Source: Bacilli bacterium
GTDB taxonomy: Bacteria > Bacillota_I > Bacilli_A > RF39 > UBA660
Reading direction: 5' to 3'
Assembly (NCBI GenBank): GCA_017460745.1
Contig: JAFUAL010000019.1
Coordinates: forward strand, 58,022-122,021
Length of the DNA: 64,000 bases
A model generated the notes under the pieces. It was given only the letters and a program-made list of their open reading frames with translations, searched no databases and had not been told where the DNA came from. Numbering within the stretch: the first letter of the stretch is position 1; the number at the start of each line of letters is the position of its first letter. Both the position numbers and the translations under genes were made by a program. Of the stretch, positions 27,556 through 37,197 are shown piece by piece.

Positions 27556-28537
27556 AGCCACCTCCTATTTTTAAAACTTTTCTTTTTGTATAATCATCTA
27601 AGTTAGTTTTATAATAAATGGAATCCATGGCTTTTAGTGACTCTAAATTACCATATTTATCCGTTTTAAGCGTTACATACCAAGCTCCAATTGTATTAGA
27701 ATATCTTCGATCATTCATTTCACGAGTAGTTGCACAAACACTTGGAATCGATAAACATTTAACACTTCGATAAGTAAATTTTTCTAGTTGTAAACTTCCA
27801 CCAAATAATAATATATCTGGTTTATCTTCACTTCTAAAAGAATCAATTTGTTGTTGAGGACGATACGATACGGTATATGTTTTTTGAAGAGGAGAAGATA
27901 ATATTAAAATATTTGTTTTATCTACTAGGACTTTACAAGATGTATGCCCTAAATAAATCATGTCGCATCTTTCATGACCTATTCTTTTACCTAAATTAAT
28001 TTTATTATATTTTAGATGTTTTTCATCTTTTAAACCGGTTATAAAATAAGTTTTCATTCCTTCTATATAGGGATAATTTTCAGTAATATAGTCAATTTGC
28101 TCAAAAGTATCATCTAAAAACATATCTTCTGAATAAATACTTGTAAGAGGTTCTAATCCTTCTGATATATTACCTACTAAAAAAACATTTTTATAACCCA
28201 TAGCATAGGCTTTTTCGTATATATCATTTAAAATTGATAATTGTTGATGTTTAGAACCAAATCTTGTATCAGCAATTACCACAAATTTAAATTCATTTTG
28301 AGAGTCAGTTACAAACTGATATTTATTATTATTATTTAATTCTCTTTCTCCATGGTTGTACATATAAATATCATCATTTCTTTTTTGAGTAACAATGTTA
28401 ATTCCTTGATTTCGAAGGACATGTAATAATCCTAAAACTTCATAACTACTTTTTTCTAAAACTTTACATATTTCTGATAAAGATATTTCTGTTTTAGTTA
28501 ATTTTTTTAATTTTTCTAATTCTTCTATTTTATCCAT
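27545..28537 (-). CDS. Metallophosphoesterase-like pseudoenzyme (paralogue, metal ligands lost)
   Basis: A 330-residue paralogue of the following gene with the same layout: N-terminal helices, then phosphoesterase fold. Aligning motifs by eye shows D-x-H changed to ADTRFG, GD to VGNISEG, G-x-HD to TGLKDEKH, the DHP site to LSSPLQK and GH-x-H to FGGSLQL. With every ligand replaced it should not bind the dinuclear metal centre. The reading frame is clean, so it is probably kept as a regulatory or structural partner. The start follows GGAGGT; an attenuator-like leader lies directly upstream. Confidence 0.85.
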   Translation of the reverse strand: MDKIEELEKLKKLTKTEISLSEICKVLEKSSYEVLGLLHVLRNQGINIVTQKRNDDIYMYNHGERELNNNNKYQFVTDSQNEFKFVVIADTRFGSKHQQLSILNDIYEKAYAMGYKNVFLVGNISEGLEPLTSIYSEDMFLDDTFEQIDYITENYPYIEGMKTYFITGLKDEKHLKYNKINLGKRIGHERCDMIYLGHTSCKVLVDKTNILILSSPLQKTYTVSYRPQQQIDSFRSEDKPDILLFGGSLQLEKFTYRSVKCLSIPSVCATTREMNDRRYSNTIGAWYVTLKTDKYGNLESLKAMDSIYYKTNLDDYTKRKVLKIGGGYGR

Positions 28538-28547
28538 ATTTACCTCC

Positions 28548-28655
28548 AAAAAAAGAGAAGATAATAACTCTACTCTTTAACAACCAAACAATATTAAATT
28601 AATCTCACTTAAGTTATTTTTCATATTATCAACTCTCTATCCTAATAGTAGGATA
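28548..28655 (-). promoter_or_regulatory. Leader with inverted repeat, short ORF and terminator-like hairpin
   Basis: Read on the minus strand: a perfect 7-bp inverted repeat TATCCTA/TAGGATA (28638-28644 and 28649-28655); a 15-codon ORF starting at 28624 (MKNNLSEINLILFGC); then a hairpin AAAGAG.AGA/TCT.CTCTTT followed by seven T (28548-28578), ending at the GGAGGT ribosome site of the phosphoesterase-like gene. The order operator, leader peptide, terminator, gene resembles transcription attenuation. This is inference; no expression evidence exists. Confidence 0.4.
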
Positions 28656-28695
28656 GCATTAATAAATTTATAAGTCAATAATATTTGATGCGAAA

Positions 28696-29880
28696 TTATT
28701 CTTTATTTTTTAATTCTTCAAACATCCTTGTCATAGTTTCATTATGACTTGTTAATTTCTTTATAGTTAAATCATCTGCTTTATTATTAGCAAGTCTTAA
28801 ATTATTTTCACTTGATAGTAAGGCTTCTTTAGTCTTTTGTAAATGATCAATTGTCTTATCTATTTCTTCAATAGCCTTTTTAAATTTATCTGAGGCTAAC
28901 CTATAATTTCTAGAAAATCCTTCTTTAAAGGCATTTATATTATCTTCAAAATGCGATATATCTATATTTTCGTTACGAACTACTTCAAGTTCTTTTTTAT
29001 ATTTTAAAGAATTAAGACCTAAATTTCTAATTAAAGTAATTAAAGGTATAAAAAACTGAGGACGTATAACATACATTTTTTCATATTTATGTGATACATC
29101 AACAATACCTTCATTATATAATTCATTATCACTCTCAAGTAAAGAAACAAGGACTGCATATTCACAGTTCTTTTCACGTCTATCTTTATCAAGTTCTTTT
29201 AAAAAGTCTTCATTTTTATGCTTTGACTTAGTAACATCACCTTCATTTTTCATTTCGAACATGATAGAAACAAACTCTATACCAGAGTCATCATAATCAC
29301 GAAAAATAAAATCTCCTTTAGAACCAGTTTTAGCATCATTATCCTTTTCAAAATAAGCATTTTTAAAAAGTGGTCTTAATTTATTAAATTCTAAACTGCA
29401 ATGAGTTTCTAACGATTCACCTATCATTTTAGTAGATTGACGAGCTTTAAAATCTTTATAGTAATTAATTTGTTCATCTTGAAATTTAAGTTTTTCTTCA
29501 TAACTTTGTTTTAAATTAGATTCTTTTAATAAATAATCATTTTTATTAATCTCTATTTTATTATTTAATAAATCTATTTCTTTTTCTTTCTCTAAAACAA
29601 TATTTTGTAAATTCAAATATGCATCTTTTTCCTGTAATTTTAATTTATTTTTTAAATCAGTTATTTCTATATCTTTTTGATTTAGTTTATTATTTAATTC
29701 TAATTCTTTTTCATTTTCAAGCAATTTAATCGCATTTTCTAGTTCTTTTTTATGAGATAATTCTCTTATGTTTAGTTCTTTTTCCCATTCTTTATCTCGT
29801 ATTTGTTTAACAATTCCCTGATAATCACTTTCATCAAGCATAAAACTTGTTCCACATTTTGGACATCTTATCTCATTCAT
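28696..29880 (-). CDS. DUF2130 protein with N-terminal zinc-ribbon and coiled coil
   Basis: A 394-residue protein. It begins with CPKCGTSF, half of a zinc-ribbon-like motif, followed by about 110 residues of Lys/Glu-rich coiled coil. The DUF2130 core follows: KMIGESLETHCSLEFNKLRP, then GSKGDFIFRDYD and FEMKNEGDV, a PD-(D/E)XK-like arrangement that suggests a restriction-endonuclease-fold nuclease. The C-terminus is again helical. The biological role is unknown. It is followed by the phosphoesterase leader in the same direction. Confidence 0.8.
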   Translation of the reverse strand: MNEIRCPKCGTSFMLDESDYQGIVKQIRDKEWEKELNIRELSHKKELENAIKLLENEKELELNNKLNQKDIEITDLKNKLKLQEKDAYLNLQNIVLEKEKEIDLLNNKIEINKNDYLLKESNLKQSYEEKLKFQDEQINYYKDFKARQSTKMIGESLETHCSLEFNKLRPLFKNAYFEKDNDAKTGSKGDFIFRDYDDSGIEFVSIMFEMKNEGDVTKSKHKNEDFLKELDKDRREKNCEYAVLVSLLESDNELYNEGIVDVSHKYEKMYVIRPQFFIPLITLIRNLGLNSLKYKKELEVVRNENIDISHFEDNINAFKEGFSRNYRLASDKFKKAIEEIDKTIDHLQKTKEALLSSENNLRLANNKADDLTIKKLTSHNETMTRMFEELKNKE

Positions 29881-29889
29881 ATTTCTCCT

Positions 29890-30573
29890 TTATCTATTAT
29901 ACTTTTTTACGTATTCTTTAACAATTTCTATATCATCAGGAGTTGTAATTTTTATATTTGTATAATCTCCCTCAACTAATTTAACTTTATATTTATCCAT
30001 TTCAAGAAGAGATGCATCATCTGTAAATTCTTTATCATGGTATTTGTTATATAGTTTTATTAAAAGCATTCTATCAAATACTTGAGGAGTTGCAGCCAAA
30101 TATGTATTTGTTCTATTAGTTGATGTAATTACTTCACCTAATTCATTTATTATTTTAATTGTATCTTTTGCTTTAACACCGATTATAGCACCTTTATATT
30201 CATCCATATAACTTAAACAATTATTGATATATTCATGTTTTATTAAAGGACGAGCTCCATCATGAATTACTACTATATCTGAAGATGAAGCCGTAATAGC
30301 ATTGTAAACTGATTCTCCCCTAGTCTTTCCGCCTAATACTATTTGAATATTTTTCTTTAAATTAATATTAGCAATGATATCACGAATAACTCTTAAATCT
30401 TTTTCTCGAACAACCAGTATGATATCATTTATAAATTCATTTTCATTAAAAACATCTATACTATAAGACATGATATATTTATCATCTATTTTTTCTAAAT
30501 TTTTATTTATGTTTTGATTATACCTTGTACTATTTCCAGCTAAAAGGATAATACCTGATACTGTTTTCTTCAT
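29890..30573 (-). CDS. ispD: 2-C-methyl-D-erythritol 4-phosphate cytidylyltransferase
   Basis: MEP-pathway enzyme that joins CTP to methylerythritol phosphate. At 227 residues it is the standard length. Markers are the N-terminal GIILLAGNSTRYN nucleotide-binding loop (the Gly-rich loop is somewhat degenerate), GGKTRGESVYNAI, HDGARPLI and AATPQVFDRMLL, and a DDASLLE metal-site region. No other MEP genes are in the window. It ends ten bases before the DUF2130 gene. A related CDP-alcohol-forming nucleotidyltransferase (TarI type) is the main alternative. Confidence 0.8.
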   Translation of the reverse strand: MKKTVSGIILLAGNSTRYNQNINKNLEKIDDKYIMSYSIDVFNENEFINDIILVVREKDLRVIRDIIANINLKKNIQIVLGGKTRGESVYNAITASSSDIVVIHDGARPLIKHEYINNCLSYMDEYKGAIIGVKAKDTIKIINELGEVITSTNRTNTYLAATPQVFDRMLLIKLYNKYHDKEFTDDASLLEMDKYKVKLVEGDYTNIKITTPDDIEIVKEYVKKYNR

Positions 30574-30594
30574 ATTGTTTACCTCGTATAATTT

Positions 30595-30632
30595 GAAAAA
30601 AAGATTTAACTTGATTATCCTTAATTAAATCT
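30595..30632 (-). terminator. Terminator between the SDR gene and ispD
   Basis: On the minus strand AGATTTAA and TTAAATCT form an 8-bp stem followed by a T run. Confidence 0.65.
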
Positions 30633-30673
30633 AATTCTTCAAAATATTAAATTTTTATTTTCATATAAAATTT

Positions 30674-31432
30674 TTAAACTGCTGTATATCCACCATCAAT
30701 TGGTAAAACTATTCCAGTTACATAACTTGCTTCTTCACTTGCTAAGAAAATTGCTCCAGCGTTAAGTTCTCCTTCACGACCATATCTTTGCATTGGCACA
30801 TGATTCTTAGCAAATTCTTGAAATCTTTCTGTATCAAGAACAGGAGTTGTTAATTCTGTATAAAAATATCCTGGACAAATAGTATTTACTGTAATACCAT
30901 ATTTTGCAAGTTCGGCAGCAGCTGCTCTTGTAAAGTTTACTACTCCACCTTTACTTGAATGATATGCAATTGTTGGTATTTCTGCATTTCCAACTAAACC
31001 ATACATTGATGCTATATTAATAACACGTCCATAGTTATTTTTCTTCATAATATTTGCAAAGGCACGAGTCATTTTAAATACACTTGTTAAATCTGTTGCT
31101 ATAGTAAAATCCCATTCATCATCTTTCATTTCTAAAACACCTGCATCACGTGATGAACCAGCACAGTTAACAAGAATATCAACACGTCCAAATTCTTTTT
31201 CTGCACGTTTGGCAGCACTATCTATATCTTCCGTTTTTGTAACATCACACTTAATAGGTAATACCCTAACACCTTTACTTTCTAATTCTTTTTGTATTTC
31301 TTCTAATCTTTCTATTCTTCTAGCTAGTAATACAAGTGTTGCTCCTTGATTAGCAAATGCATATGTCATTTGTCTTCCTAAGCCACTTGATGCACCTGTA
31401 ATAACTGCTACTTTATCTTTTAAATTAAACAT
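30674..31432 (-). CDS. Short-chain dehydrogenase/reductase
   Basis: A classical SDR of about 252 residues. The cofactor motif is TGASSGLGRQ, NAG is NCAGSS, the catalytic Ser/Tyr/Lys are in INIASMYG and YHSSKGGVVNF, and the C-terminal PGYFYTELTTP fits 3-oxoacyl-ACP reductase or sugar dehydrogenase types. The start is set by GGAGG six bases before the ATG. The substrate cannot be told; no fatty-acid genes are adjacent. Confidence 0.85.
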   Translation of the reverse strand: MFNLKDKVAVITGASSGLGRQMTYAFANQGATLVLLARRIERLEEIQKELESKGVRVLPIKCDVTKTEDIDSAAKRAEKEFGRVDILVNCAGSSRDAGVLEMKDDEWDFTIATDLTSVFKMTRAFANIMKKNNYGRVINIASMYGLVGNAEIPTIAYHSSKGGVVNFTRAAAAELAKYGITVNTICPGYFYTELTTPVLDTERFQEFAKNHVPMQRYGREGELNAGAIFLASEEASYVTGIVLPIDGGYTAV

Positions 31433-31494
31433 ATAATACCTCCACATTAACTTTAACAAGAAATAAAAAAATTGTAAATAGTTTAATATTATTT

Positions 31495-32337
31495 TTACAA
31501 TTTTTTTAATACTTTATTTGATTCAGCATTATAACTTGTTGCAAGATTTTCTCTTAATTCTTTTAAGGCATCTATACTTATAATTTTACATTTTGAATTT
31601 TTATATTCTTCTAAATTTACTCTCTTATTTTCTTTTACAAAATTGTTGTATGCAAATTTATTAGCTATTACTCCATTTATATTTATATTATTGTTACTTT
31701 TTATATAAACATTATTAGCATTAATGTAATTATTATAATACTCATTAAATATATCAGTATTAATATATAAATCATTTACCCTAAAAACTGAATTACTTAT
31801 ACTTAAATTATTGCACCTTATATGATTAGAATCTAAAAATTTTGTTTCTATATGACTACCATTTATTTTAACTGTATCTGCTTCAATATCAAATCCTAAT
31901 TCTTTTTGCATAATAATAAAATCTTCTATTATAATTTTGTTAGTATTTTCTACTTTCAAGAAATCTTTTGTATTAGAACAATTAAAGTAATTTTTGAATT
32001 TATTGCTTCCAAAAGTTATGGTTTTATCACAACGTTTAACATAAACTTCTCCATTAAAATTACATGAAGTAAAATATATATTTACATTACCTTCCAAACT
32101 AATAGTAAGATTATTCATAAATGTTACATTATCAAAAACATAATAGATTGGTTTATTTTCTTTTAAATCATCTAATTTTAATTTCTCTTTATTAAATGTG
32201 AGTCCTTCTTTATCGTGAATATAACAAACAATTTTATCACTAGCAATTACTACTTTTCCCATATTATTAGTTTTAAATTTTATGGCTAGCATTTTAAAGA
32301 AATCATTTATATTTTCTCTTTGCACAGAATCCTCCAA
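31495..32337 (-). CDS. Hypothetical protein, possibly beta-helical
   Basis: A 280-residue soluble protein I do not recognise. The central part has recurring short strands with Asn (VNIYFTSCNFNGEVYV, CNNLSISNSVF, NNNININGV), which suggests stacked beta turns like those of right-handed beta-helices. It lies between yolD and the SDR gene, all leftward. Its stop overlaps an inverted repeat followed by T that may act as a terminator. Confidence 0.55.
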   Translation of the reverse strand: MEDSVQRENINDFFKMLAIKFKTNNMGKVVIASDKIVCYIHDKEGLTFNKEKLKLDDLKENKPIYYVFDNVTFMNNLTISLEGNVNIYFTSCNFNGEVYVKRCDKTITFGSNKFKNYFNCSNTKDFLKVENTNKIIIEDFIIMQKELGFDIEADTVKINGSHIETKFLDSNHIRCNNLSISNSVFRVNDLYINTDIFNEYYNNYINANNVYIKSNNNININGVIANKFAYNNFVKENKRVNLEEYKNSKCKIISIDALKELRENLATSYNAESNKVLKKL

Positions 32338-32372
32338 ATATACTTATATTCTATTATAAAATATTTTCTTTT

Positions 32373-32780
32373 TCAATCATTTAATATTATTTCTATATCT
32401 AAAATATTATCTATTTTTATTTTTTCATTATTAGTCAATATTAATTCATTGTTATAACTATCAATTTTTTTAACAGAACTATTAATGGTTCTATATAATC
32501 CTCCATCTTTTTTTAAGTCTTTAATAAAATATGTTATTTTTATCATATTGTCATTTAAATTATTTTTTAAATTTAAAAGTGTTCTATTAATACTTTCTTT
32601 CTTATCATCATCTAATAAAATTTTAGAATCAACAATTCTTCTCGTTTCTTTTAACTTAGAATCATATCCTGATAAGGCTTTAAAAGATGCAAATTGCATG
32701 GCACGATTTTCTCTTGGCATTCGAGTGTGATTCTTAGGTCCTGTATAATTATAATCAAAAATATCTGAATAATCATTCAT
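32373..32780 (-). CDS. YolD-like protein
   Basis: A 135-residue protein of the YolD-like family. The family start RMPRENRAMQFASFKALSGYD is clear. YolD-like genes habitually sit beside Y-family polymerases in Firmicutes and are annotated as UmuD-like partners; the molecular role is not settled. Its ATG overlaps the polymerase stop by four bases, so it is coupled to that gene. Confidence 0.87.
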   Translation of the reverse strand: MNDYSDIFDYNYTGPKNHTRMPRENRAMQFASFKALSGYDSKLKETRRIVDSKILLDDDKKESINRTLLNLKNNLNDNMIKITYFIKDLKKDGGLYRTINSSVKKIDSYNNELILTNNEKIKIDNILDIEIILND

Positions 32781-34267
32781 GATGCATGACCTCCTATTTG
32801 GTTGTTTCGATCACGAGCTGTTGCAGAACGTTCTAAATCAACACCTTTTAACATTGCATTTTTTCCATATTTATTTTGAATTTTAATAATTGCCTTTTGA
32901 ATATGTTTTTCACGTGCAAGCTCGGCCTCAAGTTCTTCATTTTTCTTTAATAATTCTCTGCTATTAGTAAATAAATCTAGTTGCTGATAATTCATAGTAT
33001 TTGCACCCTTAAAAGAACTTACAACATCGTTGAAAGTAACTGTAATTCTTCTTATACTTAAATCTTTCCTTATAATTGAATCATATATTTTAGATATTTC
33101 ATCTAATATAACCTTAGTTGATGACATATACATATCAAGTTTTTTAAAACCATGAGATTCTTTAGGAATATTTCTTCCGTATCTATCATTTTTGATGATA
33201 CCATGATAATCATCATTTATATTTTCTACATCATATCCAATTACTAAATCAATCCTTTTCGTAACTAAATTCTTTTCTACTAATTCTAATACTAGAGAAT
33301 CTGTCATTTCCAAAACAACAACTTTTGCGTCCTTAAAATTATATGGATTATGTAAAACTTGACCAGATGATATACTATTCATTTTAGGCTTATATTTTTT
33401 TATATCACTTATTGTGCATGGTTCATATCCCCAAGCATGATCAATTAAAAGTTCAGCTTGTATTCCACATATTTTATATAATATTTCTTCATGGTCTATA
33501 CTTGTTCGTGCAATATCTCCCATAGTTTTAATATTATTTTCTATAAGTTTTTTAGATATTCCTCTTCCTACTCTCCAAAAATCCGTTAAAGGTGTATGAT
33601 TCCAAAGTAGATGACGATAACTTTTAACGTTTAAAGTTGCAATTCTTACTCCATCCTTGTTCTCTGGAATATGCTTTGCTACAATATCCATAGCAACTTT
33701 TGCTAAATACATATTTGGTCCGATTCCAGCTGTTGCAGTTATTCCTGTACTTTTTAATATATCATTAATTATTTTTAAAGCGAACTCATATGGTGTTAAT
33801 TTATAAAGTTTTAAATAACTTGTTGCATCTATAAATACTTCATCAATAGAATAAACATGCATATCATCATTTGAAACGTATTTTAAATAAATATTATATA
33901 TTTTAGTTGAATATTCTATATAAAAAGACATTCTGGGTTTAGCAATTATATAATCAAGTTCTAAATTAGGATTATTCTTTAGTTCTATAGCATCAAAACT
34001 TTTATTAGTAAAATTTTGATATTTTATTTTCTTTCTTCTCTCGCGATTTATCTCTTTTACTTTTTGGACAACTTCATAAAGTCTCGATCTACCAGATAAA
34101 CCATATTGTTTTAAACTAGGGGTAACAGCAAGGCAAATAGTCTTAGAAGTTCTATTTGAATCTGCAACAACTAAGTTTGTTGTAAGCGGATTAAGACTTC
34201 GTTCTACACATTCAACTGATGCATAAAATGATTTTAAATCAATGACAATATAAACTTTTTCTTGCAT
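32777..34267 (-). CDS. Y-family DNA polymerase (UvrX/UmuC-like)
   Basis: An error-prone lesion-bypass polymerase of 496 residues, longer than DinB and like UvrX. The N-terminal catalytic motif is VIDLKSFYASVECVER (D plus the steric-gate region), and the second is YSIDEVFID. A helix-hairpin region (DFWRVGRGISKKL, GDIARTS) and a little-finger domain follow. It is the first gene of the two-gene cassette with yolD. Regulation by LexA is typical for such cassettes, but no canonical SOS box is obvious here. Confidence 0.92.
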   Translation of the reverse strand: MQEKVYIVIDLKSFYASVECVERSLNPLTTNLVVADSNRTSKTICLAVTPSLKQYGLSGRSRLYEVVQKVKEINRERRKKIKYQNFTNKSFDAIELKNNPNLELDYIIAKPRMSFYIEYSTKIYNIYLKYVSNDDMHVYSIDEVFIDATSYLKLYKLTPYEFALKIINDILKSTGITATAGIGPNMYLAKVAMDIVAKHIPENKDGVRIATLNVKSYRHLLWNHTPLTDFWRVGRGISKKLIENNIKTMGDIARTSIDHEEILYKICGIQAELLIDHAWGYEPCTISDIKKYKPKMNSISSGQVLHNPYNFKDAKVVVLEMTDSLVLELVEKNLVTKRIDLVIGYDVENINDDYHGIIKNDRYGRNIPKESHGFKKLDMYMSSTKVILDEISKIYDSIIRKDLSIRRITVTFNDVVSSFKGANTMNYQQLDLFTNSRELLKKNEELEAELAREKHIQKAIIKIQNKYGKNAMLKGVDLERSATARDRNNQIGGHAS

Positions 34268-34293
34268 ATCTACCTCCTAATTCAAGTATATCA

Positions 34294-34337
34294 TAAAAAA
34301 AAGAATTAAATATAGAATACCTACAAATAATTCTTTT
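34294..34337 (-). terminator. Terminator between the ABC transporter and the Y-family polymerase gene
   Basis: On the minus strand AAAGAATTA pairs with TAATTCTTT across a 19-base loop, followed by eight T. It probably ends transcripts from the ABC transporter gene. The remaining bases of the 280-base gap show nothing else. Confidence 0.5.
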
Positions 34338-34548
34338 TAAGAGGATAAAAGTTTTAGGTAGTTAAATGAGCGTATACAAAATAGAAACACGATAAATGAT
34401 TTTAGGGTATTTTTAAGGTAATTTAGCAATTTATTCTATATTAAGAATAATTAAATGTTTCTTTAAAAAAACTTTTCCCTCTCAATGTTTATATATTAAA
34501 CTTTTTCTTTGTCGAAGTTTGTCACATTTTAACCAAATTAAATATTTT

Positions 34549-36990
34549 TTATTCAGTTCTAAGAGCAACGACTGGATCTTTTCGACTTGCAAGACGAGAT
34601 GGTATAAGTCCAGCAATTAAAGTTAGTAATACACTGATAATTATTAATACTATTCCTCCAACTGGTGGAAGTTTTGCTATATTATTTACATTAGTTAAAC
34701 CTTGAACAATAATATTAATTGGAATACATAAGACAATAGTTGTTAAAATACCAAATACACCTGCAACAAATCCCTCTATAATAGTTTCAGCCTTAAAGAC
34801 TCTTGTAACATCTTTTTTACTAGCACCTATAGCTCTTAAAATACCTATTTCTTTAGTACGTTCTAATACACTTATATATGTAATAATTGCAATCATAATA
34901 CTAGATACGACTAAACTTATAGCAACAAAGGCAATTAAAACATAAGTTATAATATTTATAATTGTAGTAATACCTGACATAAGTGTACCTACATAATCAA
35001 CATAAATAATAGCGTCTTGATCATCAACTTCTTTATTATATTTATCAATTATATCAATTATTTTTTCTTTTGAATCATAATCTTTTGGATAAATTAAGAT
35101 ACTACTTGGATTATCAATATCAAAAATACCTAATTTTTCTAAAGCCATTTCTTTAGTATAAAGTTCATTAAAAGGAATATTAGTTATAATATCATAATCA
35201 TTATTTTCTATTTGTTCTTTAGCAATATCAGTTTCTTTTATCTTATCAATAACATATTCTACTAAACTATCTTTATAGCCAATGAATCCACTTTCTGTAT
35301 CAGTTGCTGTATTATTTACTTTATATATTCCAACAATAGAAAGTTCAATAGCATCATTTATTTTATCTTTTAAATAATTTTCATCGTTTTGTAAATTTAA
35401 CCACTTACCATTTTCTTTTTTATAATAATCAGTATTTAATAATAATTTAAATTTATGACCAACAATACTTTCATATTTATAATTAATACTATCTAATTTA
35501 TAATCAGAATCATCTAAACTATTTGAAACAATATCCTTTATTTCATCTCTATTTTCAATGTCAAGTGTATACATAAGTCTTAAAGGAATAGAGTTATCTT
35601 CATCAACAATTAAAACAAGTTCATTGTAGTTTGTTGGAAATCTTCCATATAATAAATCATATTGTCCATTAAATAAGTCATCATCATCTATTAATTCATT
35701 GAAAACTGATGGATTACTTCTAGTAATTGTAAAACCATTTTCCATGGTTGTGTCACGTTCAACTATTTTTAAATTATTGGGATTTACTTGAACATTGTTT
35801 TCACTATATATTTGAAGTTCTAAATCATATGAATATCCAATATCTGTTGTATACTTATTTATATTTGAATAATTTGCATCAAGTGACGATTTAAATTTTT
35901 TTAAATTATTTTTTATTAAAGAATTTTCGTATGTTAATTCTATACCATTTGTAATATCATCGTATGTGCAAATAGAATCACTTTTGCATGTTTGCTTATC
36001 CTCTACTCGAAAATTATTATTGCCATTCATCATACTTGATAAATCCATCGTATTTGATTCTATTGATAATGGATATGATGCAAGTGTTTCTTTTTCTGTT
36101 TTATCAATGTACTCTTGAACACCATTAGAAAGAGATAAGATTAAAGCTATTCCAATGATACCAATAGAACCAGCAAATGATGTTAAAATAGTTCTTCCAA
36201 GCTTAGTCATTAGATTATTTAACGATAATGATAACGCAGTCAAAAGACTCATAGACGTTTTCTTAGTTTTTTGATTTTCAATCACTTTTTCATTTTTGGT
36301 ATTTTCACTACCATCATATGGATTAGAATCATCTATAACTTCTCCATCTCGAAGTTTAATAATTCTTGTCGAATATTCAAGAGCTAAGTCCGGATTATGA
36401 GTAACCATTATAACAAGTTTTTCATTTGCAACATGCTTTAAAAGTTCCATAATTTGTTTACTAGTTTCAGAATCAAGGGCTCCGGTTGGTTCATCTGCAA
36501 GTAATATATCTGGATTATTAACAAGAGCACGTGCAATGGCTACTCTTTGCATTTGACCACCGCTTAATTGATTAGGAAGCTTTTTCATATGCTCTTTAAG
36601 TCCAACACTTTTTAATGCATCTTTTGCTCTTCTCATTCTTTCTTTTTTTGATACACCTGATAATGTTAATGCTAATTCTACATTTTTTAAAACACTCTGA
36701 TGTCCAATTAAATTATAACTTTGAAAAACAAATCCAATTCGATGATTTCTATAACTATCCCAATCTTTATCTTTATATTTTTTAGTACTAATTTCATTGA
36801 TAATTAAATCTCCAGAATCATAATGATCAAGTCCTCCTATAACGTTTAAAAGAGTCGTTTTACCACTTCCGCTTGGTCCCAAGATACTTACAAATTCGCA
36901 TTTACGAAAATTAATACTAACTTTATTAAGTGCTTTTTGACTTAATTCGTTAGTCTTATATATTTTACTTATGTTTTTTATTTCTAACAT
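34549..36990 (-). CDS. MacB-like ABC transporter, ATPase fused to FtsX-type permease
   Basis: An 813-residue single-chain exporter subunit. The ATPase domain (residues 1-220) has Walker A GPSGSGKTT, signature LSGGQMQR, Walker B ILLADEPTGALD and H-loop VTHNPD. One membrane helix near residue 270 is followed by a large extracellular domain (about residues 295-650). A three-helix FtsX domain at the C-terminus ends in PSRLASRKDPVVALRTE. This layout is typical of MacB/BceAB-like machines that remove peptides or lipoproteins by mechanotransmission. No two-component system or partner permease is adjacent, so the substrate is unknown. Confidence 0.9.
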   Translation of the reverse strand: MLEIKNISKIYKTNELSQKALNKVSINFRKCEFVSILGPSGSGKTTLLNVIGGLDHYDSGDLIINEISTKKYKDKDWDSYRNHRIGFVFQSYNLIGHQSVLKNVELALTLSGVSKKERMRRAKDALKSVGLKEHMKKLPNQLSGGQMQRVAIARALVNNPDILLADEPTGALDSETSKQIMELLKHVANEKLVIMVTHNPDLALEYSTRIIKLRDGEVIDDSNPYDGSENTKNEKVIENQKTKKTSMSLLTALSLSLNNLMTKLGRTILTSFAGSIGIIGIALILSLSNGVQEYIDKTEKETLASYPLSIESNTMDLSSMMNGNNNFRVEDKQTCKSDSICTYDDITNGIELTYENSLIKNNLKKFKSSLDANYSNINKYTTDIGYSYDLELQIYSENNVQVNPNNLKIVERDTTMENGFTITRSNPSVFNELIDDDDLFNGQYDLLYGRFPTNYNELVLIVDEDNSIPLRLMYTLDIENRDEIKDIVSNSLDDSDYKLDSINYKYESIVGHKFKLLLNTDYYKKENGKWLNLQNDENYLKDKINDAIELSIVGIYKVNNTATDTESGFIGYKDSLVEYVIDKIKETDIAKEQIENNDYDIITNIPFNELYTKEMALEKLGIFDIDNPSSILIYPKDYDSKEKIIDIIDKYNKEVDDQDAIIYVDYVGTLMSGITTIINIITYVLIAFVAISLVVSSIMIAIITYISVLERTKEIGILRAIGASKKDVTRVFKAETIIEGFVAGVFGILTTIVLCIPINIIVQGLTNVNNIAKLPPVGGIVLIIISVLLTLIAGLIPSRLASRKDPVVALRTE

Positions 36991-37161
36991 AAATTCTCCC
37001 TTCTATTTATATATAATTATTCCATAAAAGAAATTATAACACAAGGTAATTTTATGTCAAGAAATATAATTTATTATTTAATTTTCAAAAAAGTTTTATA
37101 ATTAATCTTTAATTTTCAATTATAAAGCATTTATAATGTTTCAAATTTGTAGTTCTACAAT

Positions 37162-37190
37162 TTGACAATCTACATATAATATGATATAAT
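37162..37190 (+). promoter_or_regulatory. Perfect consensus housekeeping promoter
   Basis: TTGACA (37162-37167), exactly 17 bases, TATAAT (37185-37190). Both hexamers match the sigma-A consensus perfectly. A start near 37198 coincides with the 5' arm of the structured RNA that follows. Confidence 0.88.
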
Positions 37191-37197
37191 TATCAAT

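Noticed and set aside
32777..34267. SOS (LexA) box upstream of the Y-family polymerase
   Set aside because: No CGAAC-type palindrome is found between the gene and the preceding terminator.
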